The notes under the pieces: generated by a model
The model's input: only the letters and a program-made list of their open reading frames with translations
What the model was told of the DNA's origin: nothing
Databases searched by the model: none
Program-made: the position numbers and the translations under genes
Assembly: GCA_963714055.1 (NCBI GenBank)
Contig: OY970227.1
Location: forward strand, 2,790,001-2,854,000
Direction: 5' to 3'
Source of the DNA: JACDBE01 sp963714055
Lineage (GTDB): Bacteria; Actinomycetota; Acidimicrobiia; Spongiisociales; UBA5794
DNA: 64,000 nt
Part shown: positions 16,255 to 25,144 of the stretch, piece by piece
How positions within the stretch are numbered: the stretch's first letter is position 1
How the letters are laid out: each line of letters begins with the position of its first letter

Positions 16255-16923
16255 GTGACCGGCGCCCATCCCATCGCCGCCGTGCTGGTGGATGCCGCCG
16301 AGGGTCGGTTCCCACCGCCGGACGGGTCGGTCGAGATCATGCCACCGGACGCCACCGGCACCTGGGCGGTGATCGAGCTGACCGGACACGGCTATGTCCT
16401 CGGGCAGGTCTCGGCTCCGGCGCTCGATGCGCTGGGGGCCGACGGCTTCGGAGGGGTCGCCCACCCCGACGTGCTCCGGTTCCTGGCCGGCCCCGACGGC
16501 TGGATCGGTTGCCATGACGCCGTCCTCGCCCGTCGGACGGGAGAAGCCGGCGTGCCCCCTCTGGCAGCGAGGGACGACCTGGCCGACCATCCGAGGGTGG
16601 TACGCGCCAACAGCCACCGCACCGACGTCGTCGTGCTCGGTGACGAGTCCGGGCTGGCCGTGATGGGACGGGGCCTGGCGGGTCGCCTCGAGCTCGCCGT
16701 CGAGCTGCTCGACTCGGCGGTGGCGGGATCGGGCGCAGGACGGCGGCTCATCCGGGGCGCGCTGGCGGCGATGGCGCCGGGGGAGTGGTGCTTCGCCCAG
16801 GTGTCGCCCGGCAACGCCGCCTCGCTGCGGGCGTTCCTCGCCTGCGGCTTCACCCCGATCGGCTCGGAGGTCCTGATCCGACCGACGATGGGTGCCCGAG
16901 GGACAGAGGTCCCCGAGGGTTAG
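16255..16923 (+). CDS. GNAT-like acetyltransferase domain protein
   Basis: A 222-residue protein. The last 90 residues look like a GNAT fold: ELAVELLDSAVAGSGAGRRLIRGALAA resembles motif A with its acetyl-CoA loop (GSGAGRRLI). The segment VSPGNAASLRAFLACGFTPIGSE is the classic motif B ending. The N-terminal 120 residues have no feature I can name. The substrate is unknown. It begins with GTG 7 bp after argS and ends 13 bp before hom, suggesting one transcript argS-GNAT-hom, although hom has its own TAGGAT element. Its co-location with amino-acid genes does not identify the substrate. Confidence 0.75.
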   Translation: MTGAHPIAAVLVDAAEGRFPPPDGSVEIMPPDATGTWAVIELTGHGYVLGQVSAPALDALGADGFGGVAHPDVLRFLAGPDGWIGCHDAVLARRTGEAGVPPLAARDDLADHPRVVRANSHRTDVVVLGDESGLAVMGRGLAGRLELAVELLDSAVAGSGAGRRLIRGALAAMAPGEWCFAQVSPGNAASLRAFLACGFTPIGSEVLIRPTMGARGTEVPEG

Positions 16924-16936
16924 GATCGCCGCCCAC

Positions 16937-18232
16937 ATGGAACCCTCGGTCAACACCATCGGTATCGGGGTTCTCGGCGCCGGCACGGTCGGCGGTACCG
17001 TCATCCGCCGGCTGGTGGAGGACCACGCCGCCATCGTCGCCAAGACCGGGCTCGACCTCCAGGTGCGGAGGGTGGCGGTGCGGGATCCCGACAAGGCCCG
17101 GGGCTTCGAGATCCCGGCCGACCTGGTGACCGCCGACCCTGCCGAAGTCGTCAGCGACCCCGAGGTGGCGCTCGTCGTCGAGGTGATGGGTGGTCGCCAC
17201 CCGGCCGGCGACCTCGTCCTCGCCGCCCTGGAGGCGGGAAAGCCGGTGGTCACCGCCAACAAGGAGCTGATCGCCGCCCGCGGGCCGGAACTGATCGCCG
17301 CCGCCGAGCGGACCGGGGTCCCGCTGCTGTTCGAGGCGGCGGTGGGCGGAGGCATCCCCATCATCCGCCCGCTGGCAGAGACCTTGGCCGGGGAGCAGAT
17401 CGAGCGGGTCACCGGGATCGTGAACGGCACCACCAACTACATCCTGACCCGGATGGCCGACGGCGAGGACTACGCCGACGCCCTCGCCGACGCCCAACGG
17501 CTCGGTTACGCCGAGCCGGACCCGACGGCGGACGTCTCCGGGGCCGATGCCGCAGCCAAGGCGGCCATCCTCGCCTCCCTCGCCTTCGGCACCTGGGTGG
17601 GGATCGACGACGTCCCCTACGAGGGCATCGACCGGCTCCGGTCCGCCGACCTGGCGTGGGCCCGGTTCCTCGGCTACGAGGTGAAGTTGCTCGCCATCGC
17701 CGACCGAGGGCCGGACGGGGTGAGCGCAAGGGTCCACCCGGCGATGATCCCGACCGACCACCCACTGGCATCCATCCGGGGCGCCACCAACGCCATCTTC
17801 GTCGCCGGCCCTTCGATCCACGAGCTGCTGTTCGCCGGGCCGGGCGCCGGGGGCGAGCCCACCGCCACCGCCGTGCTCGGCGACGTCATCGATGCCGCCC
17901 GCCAGGTGCTCGCCGGCGCCCAGGCGGCACCCCGCATCCGCTTCTCCTCGGAGGAGCTCGCCGACTTCGCCACCGTGCCCACCAAGTGGTACCTGCGGCT
18001 CGAGGTCGCCGACGAGCCGGGGGTCCTCGCCAGCATCGCCGGGGTCTTCGGCGAGGCAGGGGTGAGCATCAAGTCGGTGTGGCAGGAGGGCGAGGGGAGC
18101 GAGGCGATGCTGCTGATCGTCACCCACCGCGCTCCGGAGCGGAAGCAGCGCGAGGCGGTCGATGCGTTGCGCCGGGTGGAAGCCGTCCGCCAGGTGGCAG
18201 CGACGATCCGTGTGGAGAGTCCCGACGCGTAG
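16937..18232 (+). CDS. hom: Homoserine dehydrogenase
   Basis: A 431-residue NAD(P)-dependent enzyme reducing aspartate semialdehyde to homoserine, toward threonine and methionine. The Rossmann motif is GVLGAGTVGGTV (residues about 8-19). The catalytic core has PVVTANKELIAARG, the family signature FEAAVGGGIPIIRPL and the VNGTTNYILTRM segment. A C-terminal ACT domain (about 350-430, LEVADEPGVLASIAGVFGEAGVSIKSV) suggests allosteric feedback by threonine. ATG 16937 follows TAGGAT (16921-16926) after 10 bases, so a near-leaderless promoter may exist within the preceding gene's end. The length is typical of the ACT-containing form. Confidence 0.96.
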   Translation: MEPSVNTIGIGVLGAGTVGGTVIRRLVEDHAAIVAKTGLDLQVRRVAVRDPDKARGFEIPADLVTADPAEVVSDPEVALVVEVMGGRHPAGDLVLAALEAGKPVVTANKELIAARGPELIAAAERTGVPLLFEAAVGGGIPIIRPLAETLAGEQIERVTGIVNGTTNYILTRMADGEDYADALADAQRLGYAEPDPTADVSGADAAAKAAILASLAFGTWVGIDDVPYEGIDRLRSADLAWARFLGYEVKLLAIADRGPDGVSARVHPAMIPTDHPLASIRGATNAIFVAGPSIHELLFAGPGAGGEPTATAVLGDVIDAARQVLAGAQAAPRIRFSSEELADFATVPTKWYLRLEVADEPGVLASIAGVFGEAGVSIKSVWQEGEGSEAMLLIVTHRAPERKQREAVDALRRVEAVRQVAATIRVESPDA

Positions 18233-18236
18233 GTTG

Positions 18237-18447
18237 TTTGCGGTCGCCGCCCGAGCAGGTACAATGACGGCTCGTTCTCCCCTCCGGGCCGCATCGACGC
18301 TGTCGTGCTGCGTGCGAGGGTGATGTCGGGAGAGGCCGAGGCCGATCTCGACGGTGACCCCGGCGACGCACACGCATGGAGGGGAGGGCTCCCGAAAGAC
18401 CGGTGTCACCGGCTCGTTTCCGAATGCCGAAGGGGGCATCACCCGAA
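18237..18447 (+). promoter_or_regulatory. rho promoter and long structured 5' leader
   Basis: TTTGCG (18237-18242) and TACAAT (18260-18265) are separated by 17 bp, followed by about 175 nt of untranslated leader before rho. Within the leader, CTCCCCTCC (18277-18285) can pair with GGAGGGGAG (18378-18386), closing a domain of about 90 nt. A long leader is consistent with the autogenous attenuation known for rho in several bacteria. No gene is seen in this stretch. Confidence 0.6.
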
Positions 18448-19932
18448 ATGACCACACGGGCCAAGCTGCAGGAGTTGGGGCTCGACGACCTGCGTCGCGT
18501 GGCGGGCCAGGTCGAAGTCGATCACGACGGGCTGCAGAAGTCCAAGCTGATCGCGGCGATACTCGAGTCCGACAAGTTCGACGCCTCGATGGTCCCCGAC
18601 GTCCCCGACGTCGCCGACGCCCCCGACCCTTCCCGCTCCGGCGAGGAGGGCGGCGACGGCGCCGGTCAGGGTACCGACGGCCAATTCTCGGACAGCCGGT
18701 TCTCCGACGGTCCGCGCGGCGACGGCGACGGATTCGGCGACCGGCAGGGTCGTTCCCGGCGCCGCCGCAACCGAAGTGGCAACCGCCCCGACCAGCAGCC
18801 GATCGACGAGAGCGAGCTCGAGGTCCGCGAGGGCATCCTCGACATCCTTCCCGAGGGTTACGGGTTCCTGCGGTGCTCCGGGTACCTCCCCGGCGACAAG
18901 GACGTCTACGTGGCGGCCAACCTCGTGCGCAAGTCGCGGCTGCGCAAGGGTGACATCTGCAGCGGGCCCATCCGCCCCGCCCGGGCACAGGAGAAGTTCG
19001 CCGCCGCCGTCCGCATCCTCAAGGTCAACGGGCTCGATCCCGAGGAGGCCGCTGACCGGCCCCGCTTCGCCGACCTCACCCCGCTGTTCCCCGACGCCCG
19101 GCTCCGGCTCGAGGTCGAGGGCCAGACCAACCACATCCTCCCCCGGATCATCGACCTGGTGGCCCCCATCGGCAAGGGCCAGCGCGGTCTGATCGTCTCG
19201 CCCCCCAAGGCGGGCAAGACCACGGTGCTGAAGGAGATGGCCAACTCGATCACCGCGAACAACCCGGAGTGCCACCTGATGGTGGTCCTCGTGGACGAGC
19301 GGCCCGAAGAGGTGACCGACATGCAGCGCTCGGTGAAGGGCGAGGTCATCTACTCGACCTTCGACCGGCCCGCCGAGGAGCACACCCAGGTGTCCGAGCT
19401 CGCCATCGAGCGGGCCAAGCGGATGGTCGAGGGTGGCACCGACGTGGTGATCCTGCTCGAGTCCCTCACCCGCCTCGCCCGGTCGTACAACCTGGCCACA
19501 CCGGCCAGCGGGCGGATCATGTCCGGCGGCGTCGACTCGACGGCGTTGTACCCGCCGAAGCGTTTCTTCGGCGCGGCACGCAACCTGGAGGAGGGGGGCA
19601 GCCTCACCATCCTCGCCACCGCCCTCATCGAGACGGGATCACGGATGGACGAGGTGATCTTCGAGGAGTTCAAGGGCACGGGGAACATGGAGCTGCGGCT
19701 CGACCGGAAGCTGGCCGACAAGCGGATCTACCCTGCCATCGACATCGAGGCGTCGGGAACCCGGCGCGAAGAGCTCCTCTTCACCCCGGACGAGCTCACC
19801 GAGGTGTGGAAGCTGCGTCGGGTGCTGCTCGCCCTGGAGCCCGGTGCCGCCCTCGAGCTGCTCATGGACCGGCTGAAGAGCACCAAGTCCAACGCCGAGT
19901 TCCTGGCCACGGTGGCCAAGAGCGGCCAGTAG
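18448..19932 (+). CDS. rho: Transcription termination factor Rho
   Basis: A 494-residue hexameric RNA-dependent ATPase/helicase that terminates transcription. The N-terminal Rho_N region is followed by an actinobacterial-type insertion rich in Asp, Gly and Arg (about residues 50-115). The RNA-binding OB domain follows (EGILDILPEGYGFLR). The ATPase core has PPKAGKTTVLKE (Walker A, about residues 253-260), VDERPEEVTDM (Walker B region) and the R-loop region SGGVDSTALYPPKRFFGAARN. ATG 18448 is chosen because Rho_N similarity begins here. Upstream in-frame starts at 18376 or 18424 cannot be excluded. It is followed by rpmE. Confidence 0.97.
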   Translation: MTTRAKLQELGLDDLRRVAGQVEVDHDGLQKSKLIAAILESDKFDASMVPDVPDVADAPDPSRSGEEGGDGAGQGTDGQFSDSRFSDGPRGDGDGFGDRQGRSRRRRNRSGNRPDQQPIDESELEVREGILDILPEGYGFLRCSGYLPGDKDVYVAANLVRKSRLRKGDICSGPIRPARAQEKFAAAVRILKVNGLDPEEAADRPRFADLTPLFPDARLRLEVEGQTNHILPRIIDLVAPIGKGQRGLIVSPPKAGKTTVLKEMANSITANNPECHLMVVLVDERPEEVTDMQRSVKGEVIYSTFDRPAEEHTQVSELAIERAKRMVEGGTDVVILLESLTRLARSYNLATPASGRIMSGGVDSTALYPPKRFFGAARNLEEGGSLTILATALIETGSRMDEVIFEEFKGTGNMELRLDRKLADKRIYPAIDIEASGTRREELLFTPDELTEVWKLRRVLLALEPGAALELLMDRLKSTKSNAEFLATVAKSGQ

Positions 19933-20001
19933 GCGGCACCGCGCCGGCCGTTGCGGCCGGCCGACCGGCTACCGTCCCCTTCGACCCGCAGGAGCCAGAT
20001 C

Positions 20002-20280
20002 GTGAAGCCCGACATCCATCCCGAGTACCGAGAGGTCGTCTTCCAGGACACCTCGTCCGACCTCGCTTTCGTCACCCGCTCGACCATCCACACCAACGAC
20101 ACCATCGAGTGGGAGGACGGCAACACCTACCCGCTGGCCAAGGTGGAGATCTCCAGCGCCAGCCACCCGTTCTACACCGGGAAGCAGATCCTGGTCGACA
20201 GCGGTGGCCGGGTTGAGCGCTTCCGCCGTCGCTACGCCAAGGTGGGCACCGGGAAGAGCGGCTCCACGGCCGGTTCCTGA
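20002..20280 (+). CDS. rpmE2: 50S ribosomal protein L31 type B
   Basis: A 92-residue bL31 of the C-minus (type B) form: KPDIHPEYREVVFQDTSSD, then FVTRSTIHTNDTIEWEDG, then YPLAKVEISSASHPFYTGKQ. The zinc-binding cysteines of type A L31 are absent. In many bacteria this form replaces the zinc-containing paralogue when zinc is scarce, but here it occupies the standard position after rho and may be the only L31. The GTG at 20002 follows GCAGGAGCC. No Zur-like palindrome is obvious upstream. Its stop overlaps the start of the next gene by one base. Confidence 0.95.
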   Translation: MKPDIHPEYREVVFQDTSSDLAFVTRSTIHTNDTIEWEDGNTYPLAKVEISSASHPFYTGKQILVDSGGRVERFRRRYAKVGTGKSGSTAGS

Positions 20281-21218
20281 TGTCACGGCCGCCGGGCGCC
20301 ACGGTCGGCGGTCAAGCCGTCCTCGAGGGCGTCATGATGCGTGCCCCGAGCCGGTGGGCGGTGGCGGTGCGCCGTCCCGACGGGATCATCGAGGCGATTC
20401 GCCATGAGCTCCCCCGGCTGGCCTCCCGGTCGTGGGCGGCCCGGGTGCCGTTCCTGCGGGGCGTGATGGTGCTGCTCGAGTCCCTCCAGCTCGGCTTCCG
20501 AGCGTTGTCCTGGTCGGCGCAGAAGTCCGGTGAGGAGGATGAGGAGCTCACCCGGGCCCAGGTGGTGACCACCATGGTGATCGCGGTGGCGCTGGCGCTG
20601 GTCCTCTTCATCGGTGCCCCGGTGGCCGCCGCCTCGTTCCTCACCCGCTTCTTCGAGGAGTCGAGCGTCGCCTTCGTCGTCATCGACGGGCTGGTGAGGA
20701 TCGGGTTGATCGTCGCCTACATCTGGGCGATCTCCCGCACCCCCGACATCAAGCGGGTATTCGAGTACCACGGCGCCGAGCACATGACCATCCACGCCTA
20801 CGAGGCAGGCGACCCGCTCGGGGTCGAGCAGGTGTCCGTCTACAGCCCGCGCCACCCCCGGTGCGGCACGTCCTTCATCGTGATCGTGGCGATGGTGGCG
20901 TTCGTGGTGTTCCTCACGCTGGCGCCGCTGCCGCTGTGGTGGCAGATCGTGGCCCGCCTGGCGCTGATCCCGGTGATCGCCGGGGTCTCCTACGAGGTGC
21001 TCAAGGCGGCAGCCGACACCCGCTGGCTGGCGTGGGCGAGCAGACCGGGCATCTGGTTGCAGGCGATCACCACCAAGGAGCCGTCCGTCGACCAGATCGA
21101 AGTCGCCATCGCCAGCCTGCTCGCCGCCCTCGACGACGACGAGCGGACCGAGGTCGACGGCCGCGGGCCGGTGGCTGCGGGTGCCCTCGGCGCGGTGTAC
21201 GACCCTGCCTCGGACTGA
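20280..21218 (+). CDS. DUF1385 (YqhQ-like) membrane protein
   Basis: A 312-residue integral membrane protein of family DUF1385. The N-terminal VGGQAVLEGVMMRAPSRWAVAVR is the family signature. Several hydrophobic segments follow (about 100-125, 140-160, 205-245). In between is the conserved FEYHGAEHMTIHAYEAGD and the HPRCGTSFI motif. The function is unknown; the gene is commonly found between rpmE and prfA in Actinobacteria and Firmicutes, as here. Its ATG overlaps the rpmE stop, indicating translational coupling. Confidence 0.9.
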   Translation: MSRPPGATVGGQAVLEGVMMRAPSRWAVAVRRPDGIIEAIRHELPRLASRSWAARVPFLRGVMVLLESLQLGFRALSWSAQKSGEEDEELTRAQVVTTMVIAVALALVLFIGAPVAAASFLTRFFEESSVAFVVIDGLVRIGLIVAYIWAISRTPDIKRVFEYHGAEHMTIHAYEAGDPLGVEQVSVYSPRHPRCGTSFIVIVAMVAFVVFLTLAPLPLWWQIVARLALIPVIAGVSYEVLKAAADTRWLAWASRPGIWLQAITTKEPSVDQIEVAIASLLAALDDDERTEVDGRGPVAAGALGAVYDPASD

Positions 21219-21228
21219 GCGGGCCGTC

Positions 21229-22302
21229 ATGGACGCCACGCTGCGGCAGCGGCTCGACGAGGCCGAGGAGGCCTACCGGCGGACCATCGAGGAGCTCGCC
21301 GATCCCCGTCTGCTCGACGACCAGGATCGGTACCGGGAAGTGGCGATCCGCCACGGCGAGCTGCGATCGCTCATGGAGGTGTTCGACCGCTACCGCGCCG
21401 CCGAGGGTGAGGCGCAGGCCGCCGCCGAGCTCTCCTCCGCCGAGGCCGACCCCGAGATGCGGGCGTACCTGGAGTCGGTCACCACCACGGAGATGCGATC
21501 GCTCGACACGATGGAAGCCGAGCTCATGGCGATGCTGCTGCCGGTCGACCCCAACGACACCAAGGACGTGATCGTCGAGGTGCGCGCCGCCGCCGGAGGT
21601 GACGAGGCGGCGCTGTGGGCGGCAGACCTGGTGCGGATGTACCACCGTTTCGCCGAGCGTCACGGGTTCTCGATCGATGCCATCGACACCTCGCCGACCG
21701 AGGGCGGCGGGGTCAAAGAGGCCACCTTCGCCGTCAAGGGCAAGGGCGCGTACTCCCGGCTCAAGTTCGAGGCGGGGCCCCACCGGGTCCAGCGGGTGCC
21801 CAGGACCGAGTCGGCGGGGCGCATCCACACCTCGATCGCCACCGTGGCCGTCCTACCCGAGGCGAAGGACGTGGAGGTCGCGCTCAACGACAACGACCTC
21901 GAGATCGAGACGTTCCGCTCCCAGGGCCCGGGAGGCCAGTCGGTGAACACCACCGACTCGGCGGTGCGCATCCGCCACCTGCCCACCGGCATCGTGGTGT
22001 CCTGCCAGGACGAGAAGTCGCAACTGCAGAACAAGGCCAAGGCGATGCGGGTTCTCCGGGCCCGGCTGTACGAGCGGGAGCAGGCGGCCCTGGCCGGGGC
22101 GCGGGGCTCGGTGCGCCGCGCCCAGGTGGGGACCGGGGAGCGGTCGGAGAAGATCCGCACGTACAACTTCAAGGAGCGGCGGGTGACCGATCACCGGGCC
22201 GGCCTTACCATCCACGACCTCGACGGGATCCTGGACGGCGACCTGGACGCGTTCCACGACGCCCTCCAGGCCGAGGAGGTCGCCGCCGGTCTGGCGGGAT
22301 GA
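21229..22302 (+). CDS. prfA: Peptide chain release factor 1
   Basis: A 357-residue RF1 that reads UAA and UAG and releases finished proteins. The peptidyl-tRNA hydrolysis motif GGQ is at about residues 235-237 in SQGPGGQSVNTTDSAVR. The stop-codon-reading tripeptide of the PxT type is PRT in HRVQRVPRTESAGRIHTS; the middle residue is usually Ala or Val. The N-terminal coiled region and the Lys/Arg-rich NKAKAMRVLRARLYE are typical. ATG 21229 is preferred over the upstream frame extension, which overlaps DUF1385. It is followed by prmC, whose product methylates the GGQ glutamine. Confidence 0.96.
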   Translation: MDATLRQRLDEAEEAYRRTIEELADPRLLDDQDRYREVAIRHGELRSLMEVFDRYRAAEGEAQAAAELSSAEADPEMRAYLESVTTTEMRSLDTMEAELMAMLLPVDPNDTKDVIVEVRAAAGGDEAALWAADLVRMYHRFAERHGFSIDAIDTSPTEGGGVKEATFAVKGKGAYSRLKFEAGPHRVQRVPRTESAGRIHTSIATVAVLPEAKDVEVALNDNDLEIETFRSQGPGGQSVNTTDSAVRIRHLPTGIVVSCQDEKSQLQNKAKAMRVLRARLYEREQAALAGARGSVRRAQVGTGERSEKIRTYNFKERRVTDHRAGLTIHDLDGILDGDLDAFHDALQAEEVAAGLAG

Positions 22303-22306
22303 CCGG

Positions 22307-23158
22307 GTGAGCTCGCAAACCCCGGCCATCCTGCTCGGCGGCGCCGCCGACCTGCCCAGGCACGAGGTCGAGCGGCTCCTCATGGCCGCCACCGGCCTCG
22401 ATCGGGCCGGGATCCTGCTCACCGGGGCGCTCCCCGACGAGGAGGTGCACCGGTTCGAGGCCCTCGTGGCCCGCCGGCGCGCCGGGGAGCCGCTGCAGTA
22501 CCTGGAAGCCACCGTCGACTTCGGCCCGGTGACACTGCACATCGACCACCGGGCGCTCATCCCGCGGCCTGAGACCGAGCGACTCTGGGAACTGGCCACC
22601 GAGCTGCTCGGCGCCGGCGACGTGACAGTCGACGTGCCAGTGGATGTCAAGGTGATCGTCGACCTGTGCACCGGGAGCGGGAACCTGGCGCTGGCCTGCG
22701 CTCGCCATTGGCCGGGGGCTCGGGTCCTGGCGACCGACCGCTCCACCGCCGCCGCCGCGCTCGCCCGGGAGAATGCCGACGCCCTGGCGTTGCCCGTCGA
22801 GGTGCTGGTCGGCAACCTGTTCGACCCGCTGCCCCCGGCGCTGGCCGGGCGGGTCGACCTACTGGTGGCCAACCCGCCCTACCTCTCCGAAGCAGAGCTC
22901 GAGCAGGTACCCGCTGAGGTCCTCGCCGAGCCACGGGATGCACTCGTGGCCGGGCCGGACGGGATCGAGGTGGTGGCCCGGATCGGTGCCGAGGCAGGCC
23001 GCTGGCTGGGTCCGGAGGGAATCGCCCTGGTTGAAGTGTCGGAGCACCACGCCGGCCGGGCGGCGGCGCTCTTCGCCGGCCTCGACGCCACCGTGTGCCA
23101 CGACCTGACCGGCCGCCCCCGGTTCGTCGTGGCCCGGCGCCCCGGAGAAGAGCGGTGA
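22307..23158 (+). CDS. prmC: Release factor glutamine methyltransferase
   Basis: A 283-residue SAM-dependent enzyme that methylates the GGQ glutamine of release factors. The N-terminal helical domain has RRRAGEPLQYLEA. The SAM motif is VIVDLCTGSGNLALA (residues about 115-130), and the catalytic NPPY is in LVANPPYLSEAE (about 186-189). It starts with GTG 4 bp after the prfA stop, a standard pairing. An RPETE motif (IPRPETERLWE) also matches the family. Confidence 0.95.
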   Translation: MSSQTPAILLGGAADLPRHEVERLLMAATGLDRAGILLTGALPDEEVHRFEALVARRRAGEPLQYLEATVDFGPVTLHIDHRALIPRPETERLWELATELLGAGDVTVDVPVDVKVIVDLCTGSGNLALACARHWPGARVLATDRSTAAAALARENADALALPVEVLVGNLFDPLPPALAGRVDLLVANPPYLSEAELEQVPAEVLAEPRDALVAGPDGIEVVARIGAEAGRWLGPEGIALVEVSEHHAGRAAALFAGLDATVCHDLTGRPRFVVARRPGEER

Positions 23159-23205
23159 GCCCCGTACTACCTTGGACCCGTCGCCTAGAGCGGGGTGGAT
23201 GCCAC

Positions 23206-23766
23206 ATGAGCGTCGACGCAGCCGTCCGTGCCCTGAGACGAGGCGAGATCGTCGGGGTGCCCACCGACACCCTCTACGGACTCGCCGCCGACCCTTTCAA
23301 GGAGGATGCCCTGGAGGCGATCTTCCGGCTCAAGGGGAGGCCCCAGGAGAAGCCGATGGCGCTCCTGGTGGCGTCCCTCGAGCAGGGCATGACGCTGGCG
23401 TCGTTCACCGAGCAGGCGCTGGACCTCGCCGAGGAACACTGGCCGGGAGCGCTCACCCTGGTGCTGCCCCGGCTCGACACCGTCCCCGAGTGGCTCGGCG
23501 ACCGTGTCCGGCGCACCATCGGGCTGCGCTGCCCCGACCACCTGGTGACGCTCGAGCTCCTCGAGAAGGCCGGACCGCTGGCGGTCACCTCGGCCAACCT
23601 CAGCGGGGACGAGGCGGTGATCGACGATGCCGAGGCCCGGGAGCTGTTCGGAGACGCGGTGACCGTGTACCTGGAGGGGGAGGCTCCCGGAGGCCGGGCG
23701 TCGACGATCATCGACCTCACCGAACCTGCCCCGCTCACCCTGCGCCGGGGCCCGGTGGCGTCCTAG
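23206..23766 (+). CDS. Threonylcarbamoyl-AMP synthase (Sua5/YwlC/YrdC)
   Basis: A 186-residue YrdC-fold protein making threonylcarbamoyl-AMP for the t6A37 tRNA modification. The family core is GVPTDTLYGLAADP (residues about 19-32), FRLKGRPQEKPMALLV (KxR region), IGLRCPD and PLAVTSANLSGDEA (SxN). It corresponds to the short YrdC/YwlC form without the C-terminal Sua5 domain. ATG 23206 is taken; an in-frame GTG at 23155 overlapping prmC is possible. glyA begins 9 bp downstream. Confidence 0.93.
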   Translation: MSVDAAVRALRRGEIVGVPTDTLYGLAADPFKEDALEAIFRLKGRPQEKPMALLVASLEQGMTLASFTEQALDLAEEHWPGALTLVLPRLDTVPEWLGDRVRRTIGLRCPDHLVTLELLEKAGPLAVTSANLSGDEAVIDDAEARELFGDAVTVYLEGEAPGGRASTIIDLTEPAPLTLRRGPVAS

Positions 23767-23775
23767 GCTCACCGG

Positions 23776-25050
23776 GTGACCGCTTCCCCTTCCCTGCTAT
23801 CCGGGCGCCTCGCCGACGTCGATCCGGAGATCGCCCGCCTGATCGACGCCGAGGGTCGCCGCCAGCACGACTCGATCCGCCTCATCGCCAGCGAGAACTA
23901 CGTCTCCCGGGCGGTCATCGAGGCGACCGCCAACGTGCTCACCAACAAGTACTCGGAGGGCTACCCGGGCCGGCGCTACTACGAGGGCCAGCAGGTGATC
24001 GACCAGGTCGAGACGCTGGCCATCGAACGGGCGAAGGCGTTGTTCGGCGTCGAGCACGCCAACGTCCAGACCTATTCGGGCTCGCCGGCCAACCTCGCCG
24101 TGTACATGGCGCTGGCGTCCCCGGGCGACACGGTGATGGGGATGGCGCTGCCCGCCGGGGGGCACCTCACCCATGGATGGAACGTGTCCGCCACCGGCAA
24201 GTGGTTCCGGGCGGTCCAGTACGGCGTACGGCGCGAGGACGGCATGGTCGACCTGGACGAGGTTCGGGCGATGGCTCTCGCCGAGCGGCCGGTGTTGATC
24301 TTCTGCGGAGGCACCGCCATTCCCCGCACCATCGACTTCCCGGCCTTCGCCTCCATCGCAGCCGAGGCCGGCGCCGTGCTCGTGGCCGACATCGCCCACA
24401 TCGCCGGGCTCGTGGCCGGGGGTGCCCATCCCACGCCGGTGGGCCATGCCGAGGTCATCTCCACCACCACCCACAAGACGCTGCGAGGCCCACGGGGGGC
24501 GATGCTGATGTCGACCGCCGAGCATGCCAAGGCGATCGACCGGGCGGTGTTTCCCGGCCTCCAGGGCGGTCCCCACAACCACACCACCGCCGCCATCGCC
24601 GTCGCCCTCATGGAGGCGGCCACCGAGGAGTTCATCACCTATGCCCACCAGATCGTGGCCAATGCCAAGGCGCTCGCCGCTTCCTTGACCGAGCGCGGGT
24701 TCGACCTGGTCACCGGCGGCACCGACAACCATCTGATCCTGGTCGACCTCACCGGCAAAGGTGTCGGGGGGAAGCCGGCGGCGCAGGCGCTCGACCGCGC
24801 CGGCATCGAGCTCAACTACAACTCGGTGCCGTTCGACACCCGTAAGCCTTTCGATCCTTCGGGCATCCGCCTGGGCACCGCCGCCGTCACCACCCGAGGG
24901 CTCACCGAGGATCACATGGCCCAGATCGCCACCTGGATAGACGACGTCGTGGCCGTCGCCGAGGGTGGCGACGAACAGGTGATCGACCGGGTGCGCGGCG
25001 AGATCCGTGAGTTCGTGGAACCGTTCCCGATCCCCGGGTGGTCAGCATGA
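23776..25050 (+). CDS. glyA: Serine hydroxymethyltransferase
   Basis: A 424-residue PLP enzyme interconverting serine and glycine and loading one-carbon units onto tetrahydrofolate. Characteristic segments are IRLIASENYVSRAVIEA, NKYSEGYPGRRYYEG, and the PLP-lysine motif STTTHKTLRGPRGAML (Lys about residue 234). The GTG at 23776 is six bases after TAGGCT, so a promoter near the start is possible within the short gap after sua5. It is followed by a hairpin and the ATP synthase operon. Confidence 0.97.
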   Translation: MTASPSLLSGRLADVDPEIARLIDAEGRRQHDSIRLIASENYVSRAVIEATANVLTNKYSEGYPGRRYYEGQQVIDQVETLAIERAKALFGVEHANVQTYSGSPANLAVYMALASPGDTVMGMALPAGGHLTHGWNVSATGKWFRAVQYGVRREDGMVDLDEVRAMALAERPVLIFCGGTAIPRTIDFPAFASIAAEAGAVLVADIAHIAGLVAGGAHPTPVGHAEVISTTTHKTLRGPRGAMLMSTAEHAKAIDRAVFPGLQGGPHNHTTAAIAVALMEAATEEFITYAHQIVANAKALAASLTERGFDLVTGGTDNHLILVDLTGKGVGGKPAAQALDRAGIELNYNSVPFDTRKPFDPSGIRLGTAAVTTRGLTEDHMAQIATWIDDVVAVAEGGDEQVIDRVRGEIREFVEPFPIPGWSA

Positions 25051-25055
25051 TCTCC

Positions 25056-25073
25056 CTTCCCCTGTGGGGGAAG
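25056..25073 (+). terminator. Hairpin after glyA, candidate terminator
   Basis: CTTCCCC-TGTG-GGGGAAG forms a perfect 7 bp stem with a 4-base loop, starting 5 bases after the glyA stop codon. There is no U-tract, as is common for actinobacterial terminators. It separates glyA from the regulated ATP synthase promoter region. Confidence 0.5.
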
Positions 25074-25144
25074 AGAGGCTGCGGCGCCGAAGGCGAGGAG
25101 GGCAGCCCGGCAACGGGGCCGGGTCAGACAGTTTGGGGGAAGGG

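Noticed and set aside
20002..20280. Zur-regulated alternative L31
   Set aside because: The protein is the cysteine-free form, but no Zur-like palindrome is visible and the gene sits in the standard rho-rpmE-prfA position, so zinc regulation is not claimed.
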